DNA from: Acidobacteriota bacterium
GTDB lineage: Bacteria; Acidobacteriota; Vicinamibacteria; Vicinamibacterales; UBA8438
Assembly: GCA_011523485.1 (NCBI GenBank)
Contig: WTGR01000859.1
Coordinates: 1-6,175 of the forward strand
DNA length: 6,175 bases
Direction of reading: 5' to 3'
In this document: one piece after another, positions 1-5,742 of the stretch
Numbering within the stretch: position 1 is the first letter of the stretch
Layout of the letters: every line of letters starts with the position of its first letter
Program-made: the position numbers and the translations under genes
The notes under the pieces: model-generated
The model's database searches: none
Seen by the model: the letters and a program-made list of their open reading frames with translations, nothing else
Told to the model about the DNA's origin: nothing

Positions 1-2
1 GG

Positions 3-83
3 CTCGACCTCGGCTACGCCATCGATGTCCTGTGGAAACCGCGAACGGATTCCGGTGCCGCTGGAGCCCGGATGCAGGCGTAA
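3..83 (+). CDS. C-terminal end of an upstream gene (partial, unidentified)
   Basis: The frame starting at base 3 is open from the window edge to a TAA at 81-83 and gives 26 residues beginning LDLGYAIDVLWKP. About 70% of its third positions are G or C, and the mix of residues looks protein-like, so it is probably the tail of a gene that begins outside the window. It is too short to assign a family. The other two plus frames over the same bases are also open, and a minus-strand frame crosses them, so this reading is the most likely one and not a certain one. Confidence 0.35.
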   Translation, partial: LDLGYAIDVLWKPRTDSGAAGARMQA

Positions 84-233
84 GTCGTGGATCGAGGCCA
101 ACTGACTGCGAAGTTGATCGAACCCGAATGGTCGGAATCGTCCGCGTTGAATCGCTGCGCCATCGCCTCGGCGGCGATTCCGAGGCCGACCAGCTCCCGC
201 CCAATACCCACAAACGAGTAGATCCTCATTTTC

Positions 234-261
234 TTGTCGTGCAACCATACCGCGGTAGTAT
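234..261 (+). promoter_or_regulatory. Promoter of the antitoxin-like gene, with very short leader
   Basis: A -35-like TTGTCG (234-239) and a -10-like TAGTAT (256-261) each match four of six consensus bases and are separated by 16 bases. The expected transcription start is around base 268, at or just before the first ATG of the antitoxin gene. The transcript would therefore be leaderless from ATG 268, or would have a roughly 15-base leader if translation starts at ATG 283, which has the Shine-Dalgarno-like AAGGTGG at 271-277. This is inferred from sequence only. Confidence 0.5.
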
Positions 262-267
262 CTGGTC

Positions 268-513
268 ATGAAGGTGGACAAGATGAGCGTGTCGTTCGAA
301 GCCACACTTGGGGACGAGATCCGCAGGGCGGCTCACGCGGCCGGCGCGGGCCTGTCGTCGTGGCTGGCGGACGCCGCGGCCAGAAAGCTCCGCGCAGACG
401 CGCTGCGTGAGTTCCTCGACGCCTGGGAAACCGAACATGGGGCGCCGACCCCGGAAGAGCTGGCCCGGGCAGAGGCCGAGCTCGGTCTTCGAACCGGAGG
501 CTCCGCAACGTAA
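268..513 (+). CDS. Orphan ribbon-helix-helix-type antitoxin
   Basis: This is an 81-residue acidic protein resembling VapB/CopG-like antitoxins, which bind their own promoter as dimers and neutralise a toxin through the C-terminal tail. A short strand region (residues 4-10, containing SVSFEA) is followed by helix 13-25 and a second helix with GLSSWLADAAARKL (28-41), the usual ribbon-helix-helix pattern. The tail (42-74) is rich in Glu and Ala with EFLDAWETEHG and EELARAEAELGL, as expected for the toxin-binding part. ATG 268 lies just downstream of a -10 element. ATG 283 is an alternative start, since AAGGTGG lies 5 bases before it and the conserved part begins there (MSVSF). Such genes are normally followed at once by a PIN (VapC) toxin. 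Here the next gene is modC, converging from the other strand 19 bases away, so no partner is present. The fold and family are judged by eye; the regulatory role is inferred. Confidence 0.72.
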   Translation: MKVDKMSVSFEATLGDEIRRAAHAAGAGLSSWLADAAARKLRADALREFLDAWETEHGAPTPEELARAEAELGLRTGGSAT

Positions 514-532
514 TCGTTCGCTGCCGCGAGAG

Positions 533-1288
533 TCACTGGCCTCCGGCATCCCCGAGCACGTCGGCGGGAGCGCCGGATCGGACGGCGCGGCCGCCCTCCA
601 GCACGATCGCCCAGTCGGCGACCCGCCGCACCTCGTCGGCCACGTGCGAGACGTAGATCATCGGGGTGCCGAGCTCGTCGCGCACCCGCTCCAGGTAGGG
701 CAGGACCCGGTCGCGCAGGCCGAGGTCGAGCGCCGCGAGCGGCTCGTCGAGCAGCAGCAGGTCGGGCTCGGTCATCAGGGCGCGCGCCAGGGCGACGCGC
801 TGCCGCTCCCCGCCGGAGAGGCCGTCCACCGCGCGCGACAGCAGCGTGTCGATCTCCAGCAGCTCCAGCACCGACGCGTGCGCACCCCGGTGGTCCAGGT
901 CACGGGTATCGGTGCCTCCGACCTGGGCGCTCCCGAGCCGCGGGCCGCCCTCCGCCGCTCGGCCCCGGGCGCCGTACAGCACGTTGCGCCGGACATCGAG
1001 ATGCGGAAACAGCGCCAGGTCCTGCGGCACGTAGCCGACCTGCCGTTCATGCACCGGCACGTCGACGCCGCGCCGGGAATCGAACAGCACGTGCCGGCCG
1101 ATCCGGATCACGCCCTCGTCGGGCCGGCGCAGGCCGGCGACGGCGTCCAGCGTGGTGGTCTTGCCGGACCCGGACGGCCCGAACAACGCGACGGTGCGCG
1201 CCGCGATGGTCTCGTGCAGGTCGAGTGTGAACGCGCCCGCGCGAAGCCGGACGTCGATGACGACCGACGCCTCGCCGCCCCCGCTCAC
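533..1288 (-). CDS. modC: Molybdate ABC transporter ATP-binding protein ModC, without TOBE domain
   Basis: This 251-residue cytoplasmic ATPase energises molybdate uptake. All ABC motifs are in order: Walker A GPSGSGKTT (37-45), Q-loop VPQD (Q89), signature LSGGERQ (157-163), Walker B LLLLDEP (177-183), D-loop ALD and H-loop histidine 215 in YVSHVADE. The start is a GTG at 1288 whose GTGA overlaps the modB stop by 4 bases, which implies translational coupling. The same frame stays open far upstream across modB, but that stretch is a shadow and not an extension. Many ModC proteins are about 350 residues because of a C-terminal TOBE/Mop molybdate-binding domain. This one stops soon after the ATPase core, so that domain is absent. 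Residues 108-138, between Q-loop and signature, form a Gly/Arg/Asp-rich insert not expected in the family. Assignment to molybdate rather than another anion rests on the neighbouring modA and modB. Confidence 0.93.
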   Translation of the reverse strand: MSGGGEASVVIDVRLRAGAFTLDLHETIAARTVALFGPSGSGKTTTLDAVAGLRRPDEGVIRIGRHVLFDSRRGVDVPVHERQVGYVPQDLALFPHLDVRRNVLYGARGRAAEGGPRLGSAQVGGTDTRDLDHRGAHASVLELLEIDTLLSRAVDGLSGGERQRVALARALMTEPDLLLLDEPLAALDLGLRDRVLPYLERVRDELGTPMIYVSHVADEVRRVADWAIVLEGGRAVRSGAPADVLGDAGGQ

Positions 1289-1941
1289 GTCGCGGTCCCG
1301 AGCCGGTTCGAGAGATAGACGGCCGCGAAGCCGATGGTCACCGCCGCGGCGATCAGCGTCATCGCCGCCGCGTCGCGGCCGAGCTCGGCGTTGCGGTAGA
1401 TGGCGACCGAGAGCGTGCGCGCGCCGGGCAGCGCGCCGGCCAGCATGATCGTGGCGCCGAACTCGCCGATGGCGCGGGAGAAGCCGAGCACCGTCCCGGC
1501 CAGCAACCCGCGCCGGGCAAGCGGCAGGCTGATCGTCCAGAAGACGCGCCACGGCCGGGCGCCGAGGGTGGCGGCGACCGCCTCGTAGCGCCGGTCCGCC
1601 TGCTCGAAGCCGGCCCGCGTCGCCCGGACGAGCAGCGGGAGTCCCATGACCGCCATCGCGACCACCACCGCCTTCCAGGTGAAGACGATGTCGACGCCGA
1701 GCGGCTCGAGCAGCGCCCCGAGCGGCCCGCGGCGGCCGAACAGCTTCAACAGGATCAGGCCGGTCGCCACCGGGGGGACGACGAGCGGCAGCGAGACCAG
1801 GGTCTCCAGGACCGTCCGGCCGGGAAACTCGCGCCGCGCGAGCAGCCACGCGATGGCGACGCCGGGCGGCAGCATGACGAGGGTGGCGACCGCCGCCATC
1901 AGCACCGTGAAGCCCGTCACCTGTACGAGCTCGGCGGTCAC
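1285..1941 (-). CDS. modB: Molybdate ABC transporter permease ModB
   Basis: This is a 218-residue inner-membrane permease, close to the usual ModB length. Hydrophobic stretches near residues 10-34, 48-68, 87-108, 145-173 and 190-213 fit five membrane spans. The cytoplasmic EAA loop that docks on ModC is clear at about 120-144 (EAVAATLGA, then SLPLARRGLLAG), followed by the typical FSRAIGEFGAT. The SLPLVVPPVATG stretch (50-61) is also typical of ModB. It starts with GTG at 1941 inside a GTGA overlap with the modA stop. GGAG lies about 8 bases upstream within the end of modA. It is the middle gene of the modABC operon, with the modC start overlapping its own TGA in the same way. Confidence 0.93.
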   Translation of the reverse strand: MTAELVQVTGFTVLMAAVATLVMLPPGVAIAWLLARREFPGRTVLETLVSLPLVVPPVATGLILLKLFGRRGPLGALLEPLGVDIVFTWKAVVVAMAVMGLPLLVRATRAGFEQADRRYEAVAATLGARPWRVFWTISLPLARRGLLAGTVLGFSRAIGEFGATIMLAGALPGARTLSVAIYRNAELGRDAAAMTLIAAAVTIGFAAVYLSNRLGTAT

Positions 1942-2819
1942 CGTTCACTCTCCGCCCCGCCCGCGGACGGCAGACCGATGAAACCCGCCGCGGCGAACCG
2001 GCGCCGCGCCGAGGCACTCTGCAGGTAGTCGAGAAAGCGCGCCGCCGCCGCCGGGTCGGGCGCGTCGACGGCGACGGCGGCGGGATAGACGATGGACGGA
2101 CCGGCGTCCAGCGGCACTTCGAACGCGATCACCGCGCCGCCCGCCGCGCGCACGTCCGTGCGGTAGACGATGCCGGCCTCCACCGTCCCCGCTTCCACCG
2201 CGCGCAGGGCCGCCCGCACGCTGCTGGCCGGCACGATCCGCCCGGCAAGCGCATCCCACAACCCCAGGGCCTCCAGGTACTGGCGGGCGTAGACGCCGGC
2301 CGGCACCGCCTCGGGGTCGCCGAGGGCGATCCGCTCGATCGCCGGGTCGGCGAGATCACGCGGCTCCTCCACGATGCCCACCCGGTCGGACGGCACGACG
2401 ACGACGAGCCGGTTCGAGAGCAGGTCCACCCGCCGCGCCGCGTCGATGCGTCCTGCCGCCGCCGCGCGCTCCATCTGCAGCACGTCGGCGCTGATGAAGA
2501 CGTCGACCGGGGCGCCTTCGATGATCTGGGACGCCAGCACCTGGGAACCGGCAACGTTCAGCAGGATGCGGACGCCGTGTTCCTGCTCGAACCGGTCCGC
2601 GACGGCGCCGATCGCCTCGGACAGACTGGCCGCGGCCGAAACCAGCAGCGTCGGCGGGTCGGCGTCACGGGCATCGCCGCCCGCGGCCGGTCCGCAGCCG
2701 ACCAACGCCGCGAGCGCCCCGGCCAGCACCAGGCCCGGGATCGGTGCCACCGCGGGGGCCGGCCCGCATCGTCCGGCGACCCGGACCCGCACCGCGTGGA
2801 GCATCGAGACGACGTGCAC
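1938..2819 (-). CDS. modA: Molybdate-binding lipoprotein ModA
   Basis: This substrate-binding protein of the molybdate transporter is 293 residues from the chosen start. A hydrophobic segment leads to the lipobox LVGC, with the lipidated cysteine at residue 42, so the mature protein of about 252 residues would be membrane-anchored. Molybdate-binding motifs are in family order: SAAASL (61-66), AGSQ (90-93), GAPVDVFISAD, PAGVYARQYL (173-182) and GIVYRTD (216-222). Start choice: GTG 2819 has a strong GGAGG at 2828-2824, though spaced only 4 bases. ATG 2804 is the next option and would place the cysteine at 37. ATG 2891 is in frame, but it has no ribosome binding site and would put 65 residues before the cysteine, too long for a signal peptide. 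It is first in the operon, overlaps modB by 4 bases, and is divergent from the HTH-TOBE regulator. Tungstate could also be a ligand. Confidence 0.92.
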   Translation of the reverse strand: MHVVSMLHAVRVRVAGRCGPAPAVAPIPGLVLAGALAALVGCGPAAGGDARDADPPTLLVSAAASLSEAIGAVADRFEQEHGVRILLNVAGSQVLASQIIEGAPVDVFISADVLQMERAAAAGRIDAARRVDLLSNRLVVVVPSDRVGIVEEPRDLADPAIERIALGDPEAVPAGVYARQYLEALGLWDALAGRIVPASSVRAALRAVEAGTVEAGIVYRTDVRAAGGAVIAFEVPLDAGPSIVYPAAVAVDAPDPAAAARFLDYLQSASARRRFAAAGFIGLPSAGGAESER

Positions 2820-2918
2820 GGAGCCTCCAGAGATCCGGCCCCCGACATGCGAAGCCGGTGCGACACGCCGCAGTCGTTCCGTTCCGGACATGCGGACCAG
2901 GACGACGTGCCGGACGAT

Positions 2919-2945
2919 CTAATATCATTCCAGGTGATTTGACAA
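2919..2945 (-). promoter_or_regulatory. Candidate promoter of the modABC operon
   Basis: Read on the minus strand, TTGTCA (2945-2940) serves as a -35 element. TATTAG (2924-2919) serves as a -10 element and is preceded by TG one base away (TGATATTAG, an extended -10). The spacer is 15 bases, short for an unassisted promoter. Transcription would start near 2912, leaving a leader of roughly 90 bases before GTG 2819. Within the spacer lies the inverted repeat ATCA-N7-TGAT (2924-2938 on the plus strand), a possible regulator site. Function is inferred from position. Confidence 0.4.
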
Positions 2946-2967
2946 ACGACTTCGACCGTTTTCTGCA
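2939..2967 (+). promoter_or_regulatory. Candidate promoter of the HTH-TOBE regulator
   Basis: A perfect TTGACA lies at 2939-2944. With a 17-base spacer the -10 would fall at 2962-2967 (TCTGCA), a poor match to consensus, so this promoter may be weak or need help. The predicted start coincides with the regulator's ATG at 2974, which has no Shine-Dalgarno sequence, so a leaderless transcript is plausible. The -35 bases overlap those of the opposing modA promoter. Confidence 0.4.
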
Positions 2968-2973
2968 TTCACC

Positions 2974-3411
2974 ATGGCAATCCTGACCGTGCGGGAGGCG
3001 GCAGTCCGCCTCGGGGTCGGCTACTCCACCCTCAAGCAGTGGATCTACAAGGGGAGCGTCCGAACGTCCCGAACCGACGGCGGGCACTACCGCATCTCGG
3101 ACCAGGAGGTCGCACGCCTGCTGGCGGACCGCGGCGCGCCATCACGGGGGACCGGGCGGCGCAGGGCGGGTGGCGGAGTGCTGGTCTCACTGAGCGGCCG
3201 GAACCGCCTGCGGGGCATCGTCGAGGAGGTGCGGCGGGAAGGACTGCTCGCACAGATCCGGCTCCGGATCGGCGATCAGCAGCTCACGGCGGTCATCACC
3301 CGCGACGCGGTCGACGAGCTGCGCCTGCGGCGGGGCGACGAGGCGACGGCCATCGTCAAGGCCACCGAGGTGATGATCGGCCGGGAGGACACCGTCGGAT
3401 CGCGCGACTGA
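2974..3411 (+). CDS. HTH-TOBE transcriptional regulator, probably molybdate-responsive
   Basis: This 145-residue protein has two domains. Residues 3-50 form an excisionase/MerR-like helix-turn-helix: LTVREAAVRLGV, then STLKQWIYKG, then the wing GGHYRISDQEV. A basic linker (56-68) leads to a single TOBE/Mop domain at about 70-137. Its hallmarks are SGRNRLRGIVEEV (74-86), TAVITRDAVDEL (105-116) and AIVKATEVMIG (126-136), the pattern that binds molybdate oxyanion in Mop proteins and ModE. Together with its position divergent from modABC, this supports a ModE-like role: sensing cytoplasmic molybdate and controlling the operon and probably itself. It is not a classical ModE, which has a winged LysR-like HTH and two TOBE repeats, so no symbol is given. 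ATG 2974 is the first start in frame after the intergenic region; no ribosome binding site is evident. The frame remains open beyond its TGA into the PIN remnant. Confidence 0.85.
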   Translation: MAILTVREAAVRLGVGYSTLKQWIYKGSVRTSRTDGGHYRISDQEVARLLADRGAPSRGTGRRRAGGGVLVSLSGRNRLRGIVEEVRREGLLAQIRLRIGDQQLTAVITRDAVDELRLRRGDEATAIVKATEVMIGREDTVGSRD

Positions 3412-3684
3412 GCGAGCTTCGCTACTGACCGCCGACGAGCGCACGACCTGTTGGCCGACTATCTGCCCTGGTGCGAGACAGTTGACGTGTCCGAGCTTCC
3501 CGATACACCGGCTTGCCGCGATCCCGCCGATCGTCCGTTCCTGGAGTTGGCGCTGGCCGCCAGGGCCGACGCCCTGATCACCGGCGACGACGACCTGCTC
3601 GTCCTGGCTCCCGCATTTCCCGTCCCGATCCTGTCGCCGAATGCGGCGCGGGACCTCGTTGGTGTCCGGACGCAGCCGGTTTAG
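3412..3684 (+). pseudogene. Decayed PIN-domain toxin, C-terminal half only
   Basis: About 80 residues match the C-terminal half of PIN-family toxins of the COG1569 type, which are Mg-dependent ribonucleases. Recognisable elements in order are LLADYLPWCETVDV, CRDPADRPFLELALA, ADALITGDDDLL and FPVPILSP. The last two acidic motifs of the active site are present. The N-terminal half, with the first catalytic aspartate (usually DTNV) and the conserved glutamate, is missing, and the space is taken by the end of the HTH-TOBE gene. The helix before LLADYLP is also broken: LTADER is read in another frame at 3425-3442, one frame away from HDLLADYLP at 3442, which suggests a small deletion. A TTG at 3451 could start a 77-residue product, but it would lack half the active site. 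No antitoxin gene is adjacent. The family match is from memory of conserved motifs. Confidence 0.78.
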
Positions 3685-3791
3685 GAACACCGTCGACGAA
3701 CGGCTGTACGGACGGTACTGACCGCCAGGGGATTCGTCAGCGGGACCGGATGGGCGAAGTCCGAGCACCCGGTGCGGGCGCGGATGCGACA

Positions 3792-4223
3792 ATGGACCGA
3801 GCAGAGCCTCGAAGTTCAGTGGAGAAGAGCTCGATAGCGGAAAAGGCCGACGCGCTGGTCCGATGGCGGATGGAGCGCAAGCGGATCCAGGAGCGGAACC
3901 GCGACGCACAGCCGGAGGTCCTCGCACCCGCCGAGGCCTTCGACGACTGGTCACCCGACGAACAGTTCCGCCGGAAGTGGCACCCGCGGCATGACCCCGC
4001 ACAGGTCGGCCCCGCCAGCAGGGCGGTCAACAGGCGGCTGCGAAGCAGCACGGCAGGGTGGGTCGAAAGACCCACGAGCAAGGAGTTCTACGAGGCGGTG
4101 CGGGCGAAGGAACCGACGAGCCGCCAGGCAGCGATCGTGCACACATGGCTGCAAGAGGCAGACCGCGAAGACATGATCGAGGCGTGGACCGAGGGAGCTT
4201 ACACATGGCGCGGGCTTGCGTAG
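3792..4223 (+). CDS. Hypothetical soluble protein, possibly frameshifted at its end
   Basis: I do not recognise this 143-residue protein. It is strongly charged with no signal peptide or membrane segment. Residues 10-40 look helical and rich in Lys, Arg and Glu (EKADALVRWRMERKR). A middle part has DDWSPDEQFRRKW, and the C-terminal part has KEFYEAVRAKEPTSRQAA and LQEADREDMIEAWTEGAYTW. The start is uncertain: ATG 3792, ATG 3750 (14 residues longer) and a GTG near 3819 are all in frame, none with a clear ribosome binding site. It ends at TAG 4221-4223, but strong coding bias continues in the +1 frame to 4299. Either a frameshift has cut off the C-terminus or a short overlapping gene follows. It sits between the PIN remnant and the sugar dehydrogenase and could share a transcript with the latter. 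Confidence 0.55.
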   Translation: MDRAEPRSSVEKSSIAEKADALVRWRMERKRIQERNRDAQPEVLAPAEAFDDWSPDEQFRRKWHPRHDPAQVGPASRAVNRRLRSSTAGWVERPTSKEFYEAVRAKEPTSRQAAIVHTWLQEADREDMIEAWTEGAYTWRGLA

Positions 4224-4299
4224 GCAATTCCTCTCGCTGGACGAACGCGTCCGCGACAACGCCGTGGCGCTCGGGTTCGGCATTGCGCCGGCCGACTGA
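4216..4299 (+). other. Out-of-frame coding tail (possible frameshifted C-terminus of the preceding gene)
   Basis: From TTG 4216 to TGA 4297-4299, 27 codons read LRRQFLSLDERVRDNAVALG and then FGIAPAD. About 22 of 26 third positions are G or C, as in the real genes here. Upstream the frame is blocked by TGA at 4174. Skipping one base near CTTGCGTAGG (4215-4224) would join it to the preceding protein as WRGL-RRQFLSLDER, a smooth continuation. It ends 19 bases before the sugar dehydrogenase ATG. It could be a true C-terminus lost to a frameshift, a sequencing error, a recoding site or a tiny overlapping gene. Confidence 0.4.
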
Positions 4300-4318
4300 G
4301 GCCGGCGGGAGAACGACC

Positions 4319-5659
4319 ATGAATCGACCTGTCGCCGTACTCCTTGTCTCGACGGCGTTGGCAATGCTCTCGATGGCCGCGCCCGGCGCCCGACAACCCG
4401 CCGCGCCAGCCCCCGAAGGGGCACGGGCCGCAACGGAGGCCGCCCAGCAGCAGCCCACGGAGCAGGCCGACGGGCAGGCGCCCGCCGAGCAGCAACCCGC
4501 GCCGGAACCGTTCGCGGCCGACGGAATTCCCCCGGTGCCGCTGCCCGAGGAACCGGTGGTCTACGACACCGCCCAGCGCCAGCGCATCCGCGTCTCGGTG
4601 GTCGCGGACGGGCTGACCTACCCGTGGGGCTTCGCGTTCCTGCCGGACGGCAGCATCCTGGTCACGGAGCGCCTGGGCACGCTGCGGCGGATCCGCGACG
4701 GCGTGCTCGAACCGGCCCCGATCGCGGGCGTCCCCGAAGTCTCGCTCCGGGGGCAGCTCGAAGGCCTGATGGACGTCGCCGTGCATCCGGACTTCTCACA
4801 GAACCGGCTCGTATACCTGACCTACTCGAAGCCGACCGAGACCGGCTCGACGGTGGCGCTGGCCCGCGGGCGCTTCGAAGGCGCGGCGCTGTCGGAGGTC
4901 CGCGATGTGTTCGTCGCCGACGCGGAGATGAACGGCGGCGCGTCACGGGTGGCCTTCGCACCCGACGGGACGCTCTACATGTCGTTGGGCGGCGCCTTCG
5001 GCGGGCGCCGGCCGCTCGCGCAGGACCCGGCGAGCCACGTCGGCAAGATACTGCGCCTGCGGGACGACGGCACGGCCCCGGACGACAACCCGTTCGCGGG
5101 ACGCGACGACGCCCTGCCCGAGGTCTTCTCGCTCGGGCACCGCAACCCGATGGGACTGGCGATTCACCCGGAGACGGGGGAAGCATGGGCCAGCGAGCAC
5201 GCGCCGATGGGCGGCGACGAGGTCAACCGGATCCTGCCCGGCCGCAACTATGGCTGGCCGGTGGTGTCCTACTCCCGCGAGTACTACGGCCCGCGCGTGT
5301 CGGAGCGGCCCTGGCAGGAGGACATGGAGCAGCCCGAGATCGTCTGGATCCCCTCCATCGCTCCCTCCGGACTCGTGTTCTACACGGGGGACCGGTTCCC
5401 GGCCTGGCGCGGGGATCTGTTCGCCGGGTCGCTGATGACCGGCCGCATCGACCGCACCGGCCACCTCGAGCGGATCGAGCTCAACCGGCAGGGGATGGAG
5501 GAACGGCGGGAGTGGCTGCTGGCCGACCTGCGGCAACGCATCCGCGACGTCGACCAGGGCCCCGACGGCCTGCTGTACGTGCTGACTGGAGGCAGCTTCC
5601 TCGGCCGCGACCCGGAGCGCGGAGCCGCCGCCCTGCTGCGGATCGAGCCGGTCGACTGA
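4319..5659 (+). CDS. Exported PQQ-dependent sugar dehydrogenase (soluble GDH/YliI family)
   Basis: This 446-residue six-bladed beta-propeller enzyme would oxidise aldose sugars or related alcohols outside the cytoplasm with PQQ. ATG 4319 is preceded by GGGAG 7-8 bases upstream; the upstream open frame has no protein character. Residues 1-24 form a signal peptide (basic start, VAVLLVSTALAML core, PGA near the likely cut). Residues 25-64 are a low-complexity Ala/Pro/Gln/Glu linker. The catalytic domain runs from about 90 to the end, with family blocks GLTYPWGFAFLPDG (98-111), LVTERLG, GLMDVAVHPDF (149-159), LGHRNPMGL (272-280), GGDEVN (298-303), NYGWP (310-314), PSGLVFYTGDRFPAW and QGPDGLLYVLTGG. 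R275 and N276 correspond to the PQQ-contacting Arg-Asn of soluble glucose dehydrogenase. D300-E301 lie in the cofactor and calcium region. The true substrate cannot be told from sequence, and no PQQ synthesis genes are present in the window. Confidence 0.92.
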   Translation: MNRPVAVLLVSTALAMLSMAAPGARQPAAPAPEGARAATEAAQQQPTEQADGQAPAEQQPAPEPFAADGIPPVPLPEEPVVYDTAQRQRIRVSVVADGLTYPWGFAFLPDGSILVTERLGTLRRIRDGVLEPAPIAGVPEVSLRGQLEGLMDVAVHPDFSQNRLVYLTYSKPTETGSTVALARGRFEGAALSEVRDVFVADAEMNGGASRVAFAPDGTLYMSLGGAFGGRRPLAQDPASHVGKILRLRDDGTAPDDNPFAGRDDALPEVFSLGHRNPMGLAIHPETGEAWASEHAPMGGDEVNRILPGRNYGWPVVSYSREYYGPRVSERPWQEDMEQPEIVWIPSIAPSGLVFYTGDRFPAWRGDLFAGSLMTGRIDRTGHLERIELNRQGMEERREWLLADLRQRIRDVDQGPDGLLYVLTGGSFLGRDPERGAAALLRIEPVD

Positions 5660-5712
5660 CAGCGTGTCGGAGGACCGCCACTCGCTCAGCTTGGTATCCT
5701 TGGTCGTAGGAA

Positions 5713-5742
5713 TTGACGAACACTCGGAGCGACCAATATCAT
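5713..5742 (+). promoter_or_regulatory. Sigma70-type promoter of the last gene
   Basis: TTGACG (5713-5718, five of six consensus bases) is followed after 18 bases by TATCAT (5737-5742, five of six). This is the best promoter match in the window and lies in an AT-richer patch. Transcription should start near 5749, 15-20 bases before ATG 5766. A perfect 10-base palindrome, TTCGCGCGAA (5742-5751), overlaps the expected start and could be an operator or chance. The promoter means the last gene is probably not read only from the sugar dehydrogenase transcript. Confidence 0.55.

Noticed and set aside
14..244. A 76-codon open frame on the minus strand upstream of the antitoxin, with an internal start MRIYSFVGIGRELVG.
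   Set aside because: It overlaps the likely end of the upstream gene, has no ribosome binding site or recognised motif, and its later half looks like random translation. It remains a weak possibility, so bases 84-267 are best treated as intergenic.
514..532. A shared terminator between the convergent antitoxin and modC genes.
   Set aside because: The 19-base gap has no hairpin followed by a T-run; GC-rich inverted arms nearby lie inside modC coding sequence.
308..1318. A 336-codon plus-strand open frame.
   Set aside because: It is the reverse shadow of modC, with composition (Arg, Pro, His, Gln runs) typical of antisense GC-rich frames.
1289..2017. Upstream extension of the modC frame into modB and modA, suggesting a 494-residue protein.
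   Set aside because: The ABC motifs begin only after 1288, the extension is Arg/Gly-rich shadow sequence, and modB is clearly coded in another frame there.
4058..4318. N-terminal extension of the sugar dehydrogenase to an earlier start.
   Set aside because: The signal peptide and ribosome binding site mark ATG 4319, and the extension overlaps the hypothetical gene in a different frame.
5660..5712. A terminator after the sugar dehydrogenase.
   Set aside because: No stable stem with a T-tract is visible in this stretch.
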